Shown one piece after another: positions 1 through 6,798 of a stretch of DNA of 14,301 bases. The first letter of the stretch is position 1, and every line of letters starts with the position of its first letter. Source of the stretch: DATJBC01 sp035515515 (lineage in GTDB: Bacteria > Actinomycetota > Acidimicrobiia > Acidimicrobiales > UBA8190); assembly GCA_035515515.1 (NCBI GenBank), contig DATJBC010000097.1, positions 1-14,301 on the forward strand, given 5' to 3'. A program made the position numbers and the translations under genes. Under the pieces are notes generated by a model. It was not told where the DNA came from. It saw only the letters and a list, made by a program, of their open reading frames with translations, and did no database searches.

Positions 1-690
1 GCGGGCCCCCCAGTGCGAGCGGGGCCCGCCGAAGGGCTCCTCCTCGCCGCCGGCCGGGCACGCCACGCACACGGCGTCCGACGCCGTGCCCGTGGCCGCC
101 ACGCCGGCCTCCCACAGGGCCTGGGCCTTGGCCTCGGTGACGGTCATGGCCGCGTTGACCAGCGCGGCGGGCGACAGGCGCGCCGGGACGAGGGCCACGA
201 CGTTGATCGTCCCCGGCGGCGACGGCGCCCGGCCCGTCGCGCCGGCAACGGCGGGGCCGGCGGCCCCGAGGGGTGCGGTGGCGAGCTCGTCGGGGGCGGC
301 GGCCCACGTCGGCCAGGTGATGCCCACCGACACGTCGGCCACGACCCCGTCGTCCTCGGCCGACCAGATATGGCGCACGTCCACGGCGGTGAGCATCCCC
401 ACGCCCGGCCCGCGCAGGCCGTAGCCGGCGGCCAGCCGGCGCAGGTGCTCGGCCGGGTCGCGCCGGTCGTAGGAATGGGGCACCTGGGCGTTCACGACCC
501 ACCCGCAGGGGCCGATGCCGCCCCCGAGCGGCGCCGAGGACACCGCCAGGGTGCCGGGCGCCAGGCGCCACACCCGGGCGCGCAGGCCCTCGCCGTCGGG
601 GCCGTGGGGCTGGAGCTCGGGGCCCGGGTGCCCGGCGCGCCGCACGGCCTCGGCTGACGACGATTCCAGTGGTCCTGGTGTGCGGTCCAC
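1..690 (-). CDS. cbiZ: Adenosylcobinamide amidohydrolase CbiZ (3' end missing)
   Basis: CbiZ cleaves the aminopropanol side chain from adenosylcobinamide, giving adenosylcobyric acid. This lets a cell salvage or remodel imported corrinoids. The frame is open for 230 codons and leaves the window with no stop; perhaps 10-30 residues are missing. The recognisable CbiZ core is GTINVVALVP (residues 160-169), then TVTEAKAQAL (183-192) and ATGTASDAV (199-207), followed by a CPAGG segment (211-215). The N-terminal half has the expected SSAPLGGGIG (51-60) and VVNAQV (65-70). The start is GTG at 690, two bases after the cobO stop, so the two are almost certainly co-transcribed and translationally coupled. 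It is the last visible gene of the riboswitch-controlled btuFCD-cobO operon. The assignment is by motif memory, but the neighbourhood fits strongly. Confidence 0.88.
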   Translation of the reverse strand, partial: MDRTPGPLESSSAEAVRRAGHPGPELQPHGPDGEGLRARVWRLAPGTLAVSSAPLGGGIGPCGWVVNAQVPHSYDRRDPAEHLRRLAAGYGLRGPGVGMLTAVDVRHIWSAEDDGVVADVSVGITWPTWAAAPDELATAPLGAAGPAVAGATGRAPSPPGTINVVALVPARLSPAALVNAAMTVTEAKAQALWEAGVAATGTASDAVCVACPAGGEEEPFGGPRSHWGAR

Positions 691-692
691 CG

Positions 693-1232
693 TCAGTACT
701 CGATCCCCTTGCGGGCGCCGATGCCGCGGTCGTACGCGTGCTTGACCTTGCGCATCTCCGTCACGGTGTCGGCGATGTCGATCAGCTCGGGGGCGGCGTC
801 GCGGCCGGTGATCACGACGTTGGTGCGCGGGGAGCGGTGGGTGATGGCCTGCACCATGTCGGCCACGTCCACCCAGCCGTAGGTGACGGCGTAGGTGACC
901 TCGTCGAGGATCAGCATGTCGTAGTCCCCGGAGGCCAGCTTGACCTTGGACAGCTCCCAGGCGTGCCGGGCCTTGGCGGCGGTCTCGTCGATGTCGGTCG
1001 ACTCCCACGTGAAGCCGTCCCCCATGGTGGACCACTCGACGCCGAGGTGCTCGGCGAGCTTCTTCTCCCCGACCTTCCACTTGCCGCCCTTCACGAACTG
1101 GACGACGGCCACCGTCCACCCCCGGGCCCACGCCCGGCCCATGACGCCGAAGGCGGAGGAGGACTTCCCCTTGCCGTGCCCGGTGTTGACGAGCACGAGC
1201 GAGCGCGCCCGTGCCCGCGGGTCGTCGGTCAC
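693..1232 (-). CDS. cobO: Cob(I)yrinic acid a,c-diamide adenosyltransferase (CobO/BtuR family)
   Basis: This enzyme moves the 5'-deoxyadenosyl group of ATP onto the cobalt of reduced corrinoids, making the coenzyme form. The 179-residue product is of normal length for the CobA/CobO/BtuR family, which acts in the cytoplasm. It shows the P-loop GHGKGKSS (residues 18-25), a Walker-B-like LILDEVTYAV (107-116), and the family's typical end, TEMRKVKHAYDRGIGARKG followed by IEY (159-179). The start is GTG at 1232, supported by a good ribosome site (GGAGG at about 1238-1242). It lies 12 bases after the ATPase gene and 2 bases before cbiZ. Adenosylation would supply the adenosylcobinamide that CbiZ acts on. 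The family is clear; whether it prefers a,c-diamide or cobinamide cannot be read from sequence. Confidence 0.95.
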   Translation of the reverse strand: MTDDPRARARSLVLVNTGHGKGKSSSAFGVMGRAWARGWTVAVVQFVKGGKWKVGEKKLAEHLGVEWSTMGDGFTWESTDIDETAAKARHAWELSKVKLASGDYDMLILDEVTYAVTYGWVDVADMVQAITHRSPRTNVVITGRDAAPELIDIADTVTEMRKVKHAYDRGIGARKGIEY

Positions 1233-1244
1233 CGCGCCCTCCGC

Positions 1245-2015
1245 TCAGCGCGCCCGCCGGGGCACGACGACCATGTCCCCGTCGTCGGAGCGCATGACAC
1301 GCACGCCCGTGCCGAAGTAGGCCGACAGCGCACCCTCGGTGAGGACCTCGTCGGGCTTGCCGCCCGCCACCACGGTGCCGCCGCTCATGAGCAGGAGCCG
1401 GTCGGCGAACTGCCCCGCCAGGGTGAGGTCGTGCATGGCGCTCACCACCGTCAGCTCCCGCTCGCGGCGCAAGGCGTCCACCAGCTCCAGGGCGTCGACC
1501 CGCCGGCCCAGGTCGAGCGCGCTGGTGGGCTCGTCGAGGAGGAGCACGGGCGCCTCCTGGGCGAGGGCGCGTGCCAGGACCAGGCGCTGGAGCTCGCCGC
1601 CCGACAGCGAGGCGAGCGGACGTCGCGCCAGGGCGGCCAGCTCGAGGCGCTCCAGGAGGTCGCCGCACACCCGGCGGTCGGGCGCCGTCTCGACGCCGAA
1701 GTAGCCGATGTGCGGCGTCCTGCCGAGCAGCACGTAGTGGCCCACGCTCATGTCGGGGGGCATCTCGGGCTGCTGGGGCACGTAGGCGACCAGCCTGGCC
1801 AGGCTCCGGGGCGAGAGCGCCGAGGAGGCCGTGTCGCCCAGGAGGACCTCGCCCCCGAAGGCCACCAGGCGGGCCACGGCGCGCAGGATCGTGGTCTTGC
1901 CCGCGCCGTTGGGGCCGATGACGCCCACCCACTCCCCCGCGCTCACGACCTCGCTCACTGGTCCCACGACCGACTGCGGCCCGTAGCGGACGGTGACGTC
2001 GTGCAGGGTGATCAC
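1245..2015 (-). CDS. btuD: Corrinoid ABC transporter ATP-binding protein
   Basis: This is the ATPase that powers BtuC-type import, on the inner face of the membrane. The 256-residue protein has the full set of ABC motifs in order: Walker A GPNGAGKT (34-41), Q-loop around YVPQQPEMP (78-86), signature LSGGELQR (137-144), Walker B VLLLDEPT (157-164), D-loop SALDLG, and switch histidine H195 in SAMHDLTLAG. The spacing is that of the FepC/BtuD subfamily. I chose GTG at 2015 because the ABC fold begins at once (ITLHDVTVRYG) and because this GTG overlaps the TGA of the permease gene by four bases, a translational coupling seen twice in this operon. The same frame stays open far upstream, but that part only shadows the permease gene. 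Corrinoid specificity is inferred from the riboswitch and from cobO and cbiZ; motifs alone would also fit heme or siderophore ATPases. Confidence 0.93.
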   Translation of the reverse strand: MITLHDVTVRYGPQSVVGPVSEVVSAGEWVGVIGPNGAGKTTILRAVARLVAFGGEVLLGDTASSALSPRSLARLVAYVPQQPEMPPDMSVGHYVLLGRTPHIGYFGVETAPDRRVCGDLLERLELAALARRPLASLSGGELQRLVLARALAQEAPVLLLDEPTSALDLGRRVDALELVDALRRERELTVVSAMHDLTLAGQFADRLLLMSGGTVVAGGKPDEVLTEGALSAYFGTGVRVMRSDDGDMVVVPRRAR

Positions 2016-3121
2016 GCCGTCCGCCCGATGCGACGCGAGCGCAGCACGAAGAGGAAGAACGGCGCGCCCACGAACGCCGTGACCACCCCGATGGGGATCT
2101 CTCCCGGCGACAACACCGTGCGGGCGGCGATGTCGGCCAGGATGAGGAAGGCGGCCCCCCCGATCATCGAGACCGGCACCACGACCCGGTAGCTGGCGTT
2201 GGTGGTCAGCCTGACGGTGTGGGGCACGATGATGCCCACGAACCCGATGAGGCCGCTCACGGCGACCGCGGCCGCCGTGCCCAGGGTGGCGGCGGCCACC
2301 ACCACGATGCGAATGCGCGCGGCGCGCACGCCCAGGCTGTCGGCCTCGTGCTCCCCCACACGGAGCACGTCCAGCAACCGGCGGTGCGCGAAGAGCACCG
2401 CCGCGCTGACCGCCACGTACGGCAGGATGACGACGACGTCGGACCACGTGGCCACGGTCAGGCGCCCCAGGATCCAGCTGTAGACGTCCTGGAGGTCCTG
2501 GGAGTGCTGCTGCTGGAGGAAGGTCTGCATGGCGGTGAGCAGCGCGGCCACGGCCACACCGGCCAGGACGATCGAGGCGGTGGCACCCTGGCGGCCCACC
2601 GTGGCCCCCACCACGTAGGTGAGGGTCACGGCACCCACCGCGCCGGCGAAGGCCGCCACCGGCAGCAGCGCGGCGAGGTGCGACCCTCCCACGATGACGA
2701 CGGTGGCGCCGAGGCCGGCTCCGGCCGCCACCCCCAGGAGGTAGGGGTCGGCGAGCGGGTTGCGGAACACCCCCTGGAAGGCGGCGCCGCCCCCGGCCAG
2801 CATGGCGCCCACCAGCCCGCCGAGCACCACACGGGGCAGGCGGATCTGCCACAGGATCCCGGCGTCCACGGCGCTCACCCCGGCGTGGAGGTGCACGAAG
2901 GGCAGGTGCGAGGCGATGACCTTCACGGCGTCGGGGAGCGAGAGGTCGGCGGGCCCCATGGAGATGCCGAGCAGGACGGCGCCCACAAGGGCGCCCAGCG
3001 CCACGAGCACCGGCCGCCGGGCCGAGACCGGGACCAGCACGGCTGCGCCGGGGGCGGGCGTCACCGCGCCCGTCGCCCGGGAGGGCAGGGCGCGCGCCGG
3101 CGGCGGGACCGTCGTGCTCAC
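2012..3121 (-). CDS. btuC: Corrinoid ABC transporter permease (FecCD/BtuC family)
   Basis: This is the membrane channel of the corrinoid importer. The 369-residue protein is slightly long for FecCD permeases because of a 35-residue Pro/Ala-rich N-terminus before the first membrane segment (about 36-54). About ten hydrophobic segments follow. Family landmarks are QGVFRNPLADPYLLG (116-130), which is the coupling and early core motif, GFVGIIVPHTVRL (293-305), and GEIPIGVVTAFVGAPFF (340-356). The start is GTG at 3121, overlapping the btuF stop by four bases; the stop overlaps the btuD GTG in the same way. The frame runs open to 4234, but that extension is antisense-like low-complexity protein over btuF and is not real. 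The substrate is inferred from operon context. Confidence 0.93.
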   Translation of the reverse strand: MSTTVPPPARALPSRATGAVTPAPGAAVLVPVSARRPVLVALGALVGAVLLGISMGPADLSLPDAVKVIASHLPFVHLHAGVSAVDAGILWQIRLPRVVLGGLVGAMLAGGGAAFQGVFRNPLADPYLLGVAAGAGLGATVVIVGGSHLAALLPVAAFAGAVGAVTLTYVVGATVGRQGATASIVLAGVAVAALLTAMQTFLQQQHSQDLQDVYSWILGRLTVATWSDVVVILPYVAVSAAVLFAHRRLLDVLRVGEHEADSLGVRAARIRIVVVAAATLGTAAAVAVSGLIGFVGIIVPHTVRLTTNASYRVVVPVSMIGGAAFLILADIAARTVLSPGEIPIGVVTAFVGAPFFLFVLRSRRIGRTA

Positions 3122-4065
3122 GAGCCCGATCCGTGCTCGGCCAGCGCCTGCTCGGCGGTGCGCAGCAGGACCACGACGCGCGGCCCCCATCGCGAGGCGA
3201 CGTCGTCGTCGAGCTTGACCACCTGTCCCTTCCTGACGGCGGTGATCGTCGACCAGCCGGGCCGGGCGGCGACCGTGGCGGCACTCTGGCCGCAACACAC
3301 CGTGTCGGCCAGGAAGACGTAGTCGGGGTCCGACTGCACGATGAACTCCGCCGACAGCTGCGGGTAGCCGCCGCTGGCGGCGGCCCCGGGAGCGGCGTCG
3401 GCGATGTTGCGCAGGCCGAGCAGGCCGAGCACCTTGCCGACGAAGGTGGACGACGTCACCGAGAAGTAGGTGGGGTCGAGCTCGTAGTAGTAGGTCGAGC
3501 GGGTGTGGGTCTTGGGGGCGCGGGCGACGATCGAGGCGATCTGGGACTTCATGCTGGCCACCTCGGCCGAGGCCTGGCCCCGGTGCCCCGTGGCGTCGCC
3601 CACCTCGTCGATCTGGCGGTAGGCGTCGCTCAGGGTGGCCGCCGCGGGGAGCTCGAGGACGGGGATGTGGAGCGAGGCCAGATGCTCGTTGAGGTCGCCG
3701 CTGTCGCCGGAGACGATCACGAGGTCGGGGTCGTAGGCGACGATTGCCTCCACGTTGGGCTGGTAGGCGTCCAGCGAGGTGTGGGGGGCCTTCTCGGGGT
3801 AGTCCGAGTCCTTGTCGACCGCCTTCACCTGCGCGCCGGCGCCCACGGCGTAGAGCATCTCGGTGGCCGTGGGCGACAGCGACACGACGGCACGGGGCCG
3901 GGCGGCGATGCGCACCGTCCCGTTGGCGGCGGCGATGGTCACCGGGAACGAGCCTGACGAGGTCGGTGCACCGGTCGATCGGGGAGCGCTCGTCCCACAG
4001 GCCGCACCCGTGACCCCGAGCACCACGATGCACGCGGGCAGCCACCGCAGCGGGCGCCTCACCAT
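3118..4065 (-). CDS. btuF: Corrinoid-binding lipoprotein of the ABC importer (BtuF-like)
   Basis: This is the extracytoplasmic binding protein that delivers corrinoid to the permease. The 315-residue product starts with a signal peptide (VRRPLRW basic region, hydrophobic to G20) ending in a probable lipoprotein cysteine C23 (TGAAC). The -3 position is Gly, so the lipobox is not ideal. The Peripla_BP_2 fold follows: PRAVVSLSPTATEMLYAVGAG (57-77), the linker repeat YDPDLVIVSG (111-120), and the C-lobe DPDYVFLADT (246-255). A vicinal cysteine pair (C257-C258, in TVCCGQS) sits in the C-lobe and could form a disulfide. The start is ATG at 4065, with GGAGGA at 4075-4080 as ribosome site, itself held in a hairpin (see 4073-4097). 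It is the first gene of the operon and lies directly under the cobalamin riboswitch, which supports the corrinoid assignment. Confidence 0.92.
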   Translation of the reverse strand: MVRRPLRWLPACIVVLGVTGAACGTSAPRSTGAPTSSGSFPVTIAAANGTVRIAARPRAVVSLSPTATEMLYAVGAGAQVKAVDKDSDYPEKAPHTSLDAYQPNVEAIVAYDPDLVIVSGDSGDLNEHLASLHIPVLELPAAATLSDAYRQIDEVGDATGHRGQASAEVASMKSQIASIVARAPKTHTRSTYYYELDPTYFSVTSSTFVGKVLGLLGLRNIADAAPGAAASGGYPQLSAEFIVQSDPDYVFLADTVCCGQSAATVAARPGWSTITAVRKGQVVKLDDDVASRWGPRVVVLLRTAEQALAEHGSGS

Positions 4066-4072
4066 GATTGGT

Positions 4073-4097
4073 CATCCTCCATCGGTCGCGGAGGACG
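4073..4097 (-). promoter_or_regulatory. Hairpin that buries the btuF ribosome binding site
   Basis: Read on the minus strand, CGTCCTCC (4097-4090) pairs with GGAGGATG (4080-4073). The result is an 8-bp stem, with one G-U pair, around a 9-base loop. A further G-U pair (4089/4081) is possible. GGAGGA is the only good ribosome site for the btuF ATG at 4065, so the closed hairpin should block initiation. A second hairpin, GACACC/GGTGTC with a 5-base loop (4113-4129), lies just upstream. The whole stretch 4066-4161 is therefore the likely expression platform of the riboswitch. The pairing is seen in the sequence; the regulatory role is inferred. Confidence 0.68.
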
Positions 4098-4161
4098 AAG
4101 TGCGCCCGCTGCGACACCGTGGAGGTGTCCAACGAACCGCCCTTCCTCCGAGGACAGGTTT

Positions 4162-4314
4162 CGCTGGCACAGGACAGGCGTCCGGGCTCGTCCCCGAGGG
4201 GCATCACCGTTGCGGGACAGCGCCGGGATCGCACCGGCTTCGCTGGGCCTGCACCACTCCGGCTGGCGGCCGAAGCGCCGTCAGGCTATCGCCGGGCGCG
4301 GCGCTCTGCCAGCG
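4162..4314 (-). promoter_or_regulatory. Cobalamin riboswitch aptamer
   Basis: The minus strand carries the conserved core of the B12 riboswitch: GAAGCCGGTGCGATCCCGGC (4241-4222) followed directly by GCTGTCCCGCAACGGTGATG (4221-4202). The B12-box-like GAGCCCGGACGCCTGTCC lies at 4189-4172. The ends are closed by a perfect 8-bp P1 stem, CGCTGGCA (4314-4307) with TGCCAGCG (4169-4162), which sets the boundaries I give. AGCCTGACGGCG at about 4288-4277 belongs to the 5' half. The element lies about 100 bases before btuF, on the same strand, and would repress the operon when adenosylcobalamin is plentiful. I could not verify the L5-L13 kissing interaction by eye. No convincing promoter is visible between here and 4398. 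Confidence 0.93.
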
Positions 4315-4364
4315 CACGCGCGTGGCGCCCCTCGCAACCGGCGCGCCGGCGGGCGGTCGGCCCC

Positions 4365-4383
4365 CGGTGACGGCACGTCACCG
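4365..4383 (-). terminator. Perfect inverted repeat after the amidase gene; possible terminator or operator
   Basis: CGGTGACG (4365-4372) and CGTCACCG (4376-4383) are perfect 8-base arms around a GCA loop. The repeat begins 15 bases after the amidase stop on the minus strand and lies upstream of the riboswitch. No T-run follows, so it would be an atypical intrinsic terminator. It could instead be a protein-binding site near the promoter of the btuF operon. The rest of 4315-4398 is GC-rich and includes a 12-base palindrome CCGGCGCGCCGG (4338-4349) of doubtful meaning. Confidence 0.4.
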
Positions 4384-4398
4384 TGCCCACCGGCAGGG

Positions 4399-5805
4399 TC
4401 ACACCGGGGCGAGGTCGTCGAAGCCGATGGCGGCCTCGAGGGCGGCCGCCGAGCGGATCACGACCAGGTCGGCGTGCTGCGGGCCGATCAGTTGGATCCC
4501 CACCGGCAGGCCGTCGGCGCTGCGCCCCGCGCACACGGTGGCGGCCGGCGATCGGGTCAGGTTGAACGGATAGGTGAAGCGGACCCAGTTGAGGTCGGGC
4601 TCGCCGTTGATGAGGCCGCTGCCCCCGAGGTGACGCGGTGGGGGCGGGGCCGCGCACGTGGGCGTCACGAGCAGCCGGACGTCGCGGAACAGCTCCACCA
4701 GCGCCAGGTTCCTGCGGTGGCAGCCGTCCTGCGCCTCCACCAGGTCGCGCGCCGTGAGGTTCTCCGCCGCCCAGTCCACCTGGGCGGCGAGCAGCGGGTC
4801 GACCTTGGCCCAGTCGTCGGTGCCCCGGTAGGGCGCCAGCGTGCGCAGGTTGTAGGACACGGCCATGGTGAGCCAGTCGCGCACCGGGTCCTCGTCGAAC
4901 ACCGATTCGATCTCGACGATCTCCGCGCCGAGCGACTCCAGGGTCGCCACGGCGCGCTCGCAGACGGCGCGGACCTCGCGGTCGAGGGGCGCGTACCCCA
5001 GGGTGGGCGACCACGCCACCTTGGCCGGCGGCCGCGGGCCCTCGAGCGCCGCCGCCCACGACGCCTCGGGCCGGGGAAGCGATCGGATGTCGGACGGGTC
5101 GGGTCCCACCGCCACCTCGAGCGCGGCGACCACGTCGGCCATCCGGCGCGCCATGGGACCCTTGGTCGACAGGTCGGGCCAGTCGGCGCCACGCCGCCCA
5201 CCCGAGGGCACCCGGCCGAGCGACGCCTTCATCCCGCTCAGGCCGCAGCACGACGACGGGATGCGGATCGACCCCCCGCCGTCGGAGCCGGTGGCCAGCG
5301 GCACCATGCCGGCCGCCAGCGCGGCGGAGCTCCCCCCCGAGGATCCGCCGGGGCTGTGCGCCAGGTCCCAGGGGTTGGCGGTCGAGCCGAACACCGGGTT
5401 GTCGGTGTCCGCCTTCCACCCCAGCTCGGGAGCGTTGGTCTTGCCCACCACCACGCACCCCGCCGCCCGCAACCGGGACACGAGCACCGAGTCGGCCTCC
5501 GCCGGCGGCGACGAGGAGAACAGCGCCGAGCCCTGTGAGGTGACCAAGCCCGCGGCGTCCTCGAGGTCCTTCACCCCGATGGGGATCCCGGCCAGCGGAC
5601 CGGGGTCCTCGCCGCGCGCCACGAGGGCGTCGATGCGCCCCGCCTGCTCCAGGGCCCGCTCGCCGTCGACGGCCACGAAGGCGTTGATCGCGGGGTTGAG
5701 CGCCTCGATGCGCTCCAGCGCGTGGGCGACCAGATCACGCGCCGCCAGGGCCCCGCCCCGCACCTGCGCCGCCAGCTCGGTCACGGCCTCGCGTCGAAAG
5801 TCCAT
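4399..5805 (-). CDS. Amidase-signature family hydrolase
   Basis: This is a cytoplasmic amide or ester hydrolase of the amidase-signature family, using a Ser-cisSer-Lys triad. The 468-residue product is of standard length. The triad is intact: Lys79 in GIPIGVKD, cis-Ser155 in the PGGSSGGSS loop (152-160), and nucleophile Ser179 in GSDGGGSIRIP (173-183). Positions and spacing match those of GatA-type enzymes almost exactly. However, no gatB or gatC is nearby, so I read it as a stand-alone amidase of unknown substrate (aryl or aliphatic amides, or small lactam-type compounds) rather than tRNA amidotransferase subunit A. I chose ATG at 5805 because the typical N-terminal helix (ELAAQVRGGALAARDLVAHAL) follows at once; the open frame further upstream overlaps the divergent gene. 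The 81 bases to that gene (5806-5886) must hold both promoters, but neither shows a clear consensus or a ribosome site. Confidence 0.92.
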   Translation of the reverse strand: MDFRREAVTELAAQVRGGALAARDLVAHALERIEALNPAINAFVAVDGERALEQAGRIDALVARGEDPGPLAGIPIGVKDLEDAAGLVTSQGSALFSSSPPAEADSVLVSRLRAAGCVVVGKTNAPELGWKADTDNPVFGSTANPWDLAHSPGGSSGGSSAALAAGMVPLATGSDGGGSIRIPSSCCGLSGMKASLGRVPSGGRRGADWPDLSTKGPMARRMADVVAALEVAVGPDPSDIRSLPRPEASWAAALEGPRPPAKVAWSPTLGYAPLDREVRAVCERAVATLESLGAEIVEIESVFDEDPVRDWLTMAVSYNLRTLAPYRGTDDWAKVDPLLAAQVDWAAENLTARDLVEAQDGCHRRNLALVELFRDVRLLVTPTCAAPPPPRHLGGSGLINGEPDLNWVRFTYPFNLTRSPAATVCAGRSADGLPVGIQLIGPQHADLVVIRSAAALEAAIGFDDLAPV

Positions 5806-5886
5806 GGACCACGCGTAGCACACCCCCCGGCGCCGTCCCTCGTGCGCATGTGGACAGGCGCCGACGCCCCACGGCAACCTGGACCC

Positions 5887-6756
5887 GTGACCGACCCCAT
5901 CCCTGCGGTGGTGCTCGACCACGTGGCCGTGGCCGTGGAGCGCTGGCCCGACGCCTGGCCCCGCTACGCGGTCGAACTGGGCGGGTCGTGGAGCTCGGGC
6001 GGGCTCAACGTCGGCTTCGGCCCGGCGCAGCTCCGGTTCGCCAACGGGGCGCGCGTCGAGATCCTCCAGCCGTGGCAGGCAGAGAGCAACCCGTTCCTCC
6101 GCCGCTTCCTCGACCGCCACGGGCCGGGGCCCCATCACCTCACGTTCAAGGTCCCCGACCTGCGCGCCGCCATCGATCGTGCCCGCCAGGCGGGCTTCTC
6201 CCCGGTCGGCATCGACCTGTCGCACGAGGAGTGGATGGAGGCGTTCCTCCATCCCCGGGAGGCCACCGGCATCGTGGTCCAGCTCGCCCAGGCCGCCCAC
6301 GGATGGGAGTCACCGGCCCCCGAGGGCTTCCCCACCGCCAGGCGGACGCCCCCGGCGGCGTTGCTGCGCGTCACCCACGCCGTGGCCGACCTGGGTGCCG
6401 GCCTGGCGCTGTTCGCCGGGTTGCTCGGGGGCCGCACACGGGCGCAGGGGGCGGCAACCGACGGCTCGTGGGAGTACGTGGAGCTCGAATGGGGCGGCCC
6501 CCTGGCCGTGCGCCTGGTGGCGCCCGCCGGCGCCGCCCCGGGCACCGGGGGCCGGGCGCTCGCCGCCTGGCTGGGCCGGCTCCCGGGGAGGCTGCATCAT
6601 CTCGTGTTCGCCGTTCCCGCCTCCGGCGCACACGAGGAGGGCGAGGCGACAACGGTGCCCGGGCTCCTCGCCGATGAGGGCCCGGCCCGGGAGGTCGCCC
6701 CCCAGGACAACCTGGGCACGCGCCTGGTCCTCGTCGACGCTCCGGGGGCCCCGTGA
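5887..6756 (+). CDS. Two-module VOC (glyoxalase-fold) protein
   Basis: The vicinal-oxygen-chelate fold supports metal-dependent lyases, epimerases and dioxygenases. This 289-residue protein appears to contain two modules. The first (about residues 8-135) has the glyoxalase-like metal pattern: H12 in LDHVAVAV, E58 in RVEILQP, and H83/H84 in GPHHLTFKV. The fourth position, usually Glu, is Gln132 in GIVVQL. The second (about 159-286) begins RVTHAVADL, has E199 in YVELEW and a second HHLVFAV (237-243), and is more degenerate. It most resembles the Glyoxalase_3/4 and methylmalonyl-CoA-epimerase-like branch, but the substrate is unknown. The start is GTG at 5887, just before the first beta strand; no Shine-Dalgarno is visible and the mRNA may be leaderless. 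It diverges from the amidase gene and is followed 42 bases later by the membrane-protein gene. Confidence 0.8.
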   Translation: MTDPIPAVVLDHVAVAVERWPDAWPRYAVELGGSWSSGGLNVGFGPAQLRFANGARVEILQPWQAESNPFLRRFLDRHGPGPHHLTFKVPDLRAAIDRARQAGFSPVGIDLSHEEWMEAFLHPREATGIVVQLAQAAHGWESPAPEGFPTARRTPPAALLRVTHAVADLGAGLALFAGLLGGRTRAQGAATDGSWEYVELEWGGPLAVRLVAPAGAAPGTGGRALAAWLGRLPGRLHHLVFAVPASGAHEEGEATTVPGLLADEGPAREVAPQDNLGTRLVLVDAPGAP

Positions 6757-6783
6757 CCGTCATGGGCCACGACACGCCCTGGG

Positions 6784-6789
6784 TAGCCT
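6784..6789 (+). promoter_or_regulatory. Candidate -10 element for a leaderless transcript
   Basis: TAGCCT fits the actinobacterial TANNNT pattern and ends 9 bases before the GTG start at 6799. That would place the transcription start within about three bases of the start codon. There is no purine-rich ribosome site in between, which fits leaderless translation. No good -35 was found at normal spacing, so this is only a candidate. Confidence 0.4.
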
Positions 6790-6798
6790 GGGTGCACC

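Noticed and set aside
669..2192. Long plus-strand open frame opposite cobO and btuD
   Set aside because: The product is a His/Gly/Val-rich low-complexity string with no fold motifs, while the minus strand carries clear cobO and ABC ATPase motifs. High GC removes stops from antisense frames.
2012..4234. Single 740-residue minus-strand protein covering btuC and btuF
   Set aside because: Only the part after the GTG at 3121 is permease-like. The rest is out of frame with the clear btuF gene and is Arg-rich nonsense.
4338..4349. 12-base palindrome CCGGCGCGCCGG as a regulator site
   Set aside because: All-GC palindromes of this length arise easily in DNA of this composition, and it has no clear position relative to a promoter.
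4399..5805. Amidase as tRNA amidotransferase subunit GatA
   Set aside because: The catalytic residue positions match GatA, but no gatB or gatC is adjacent and stand-alone amidases share the same triad.
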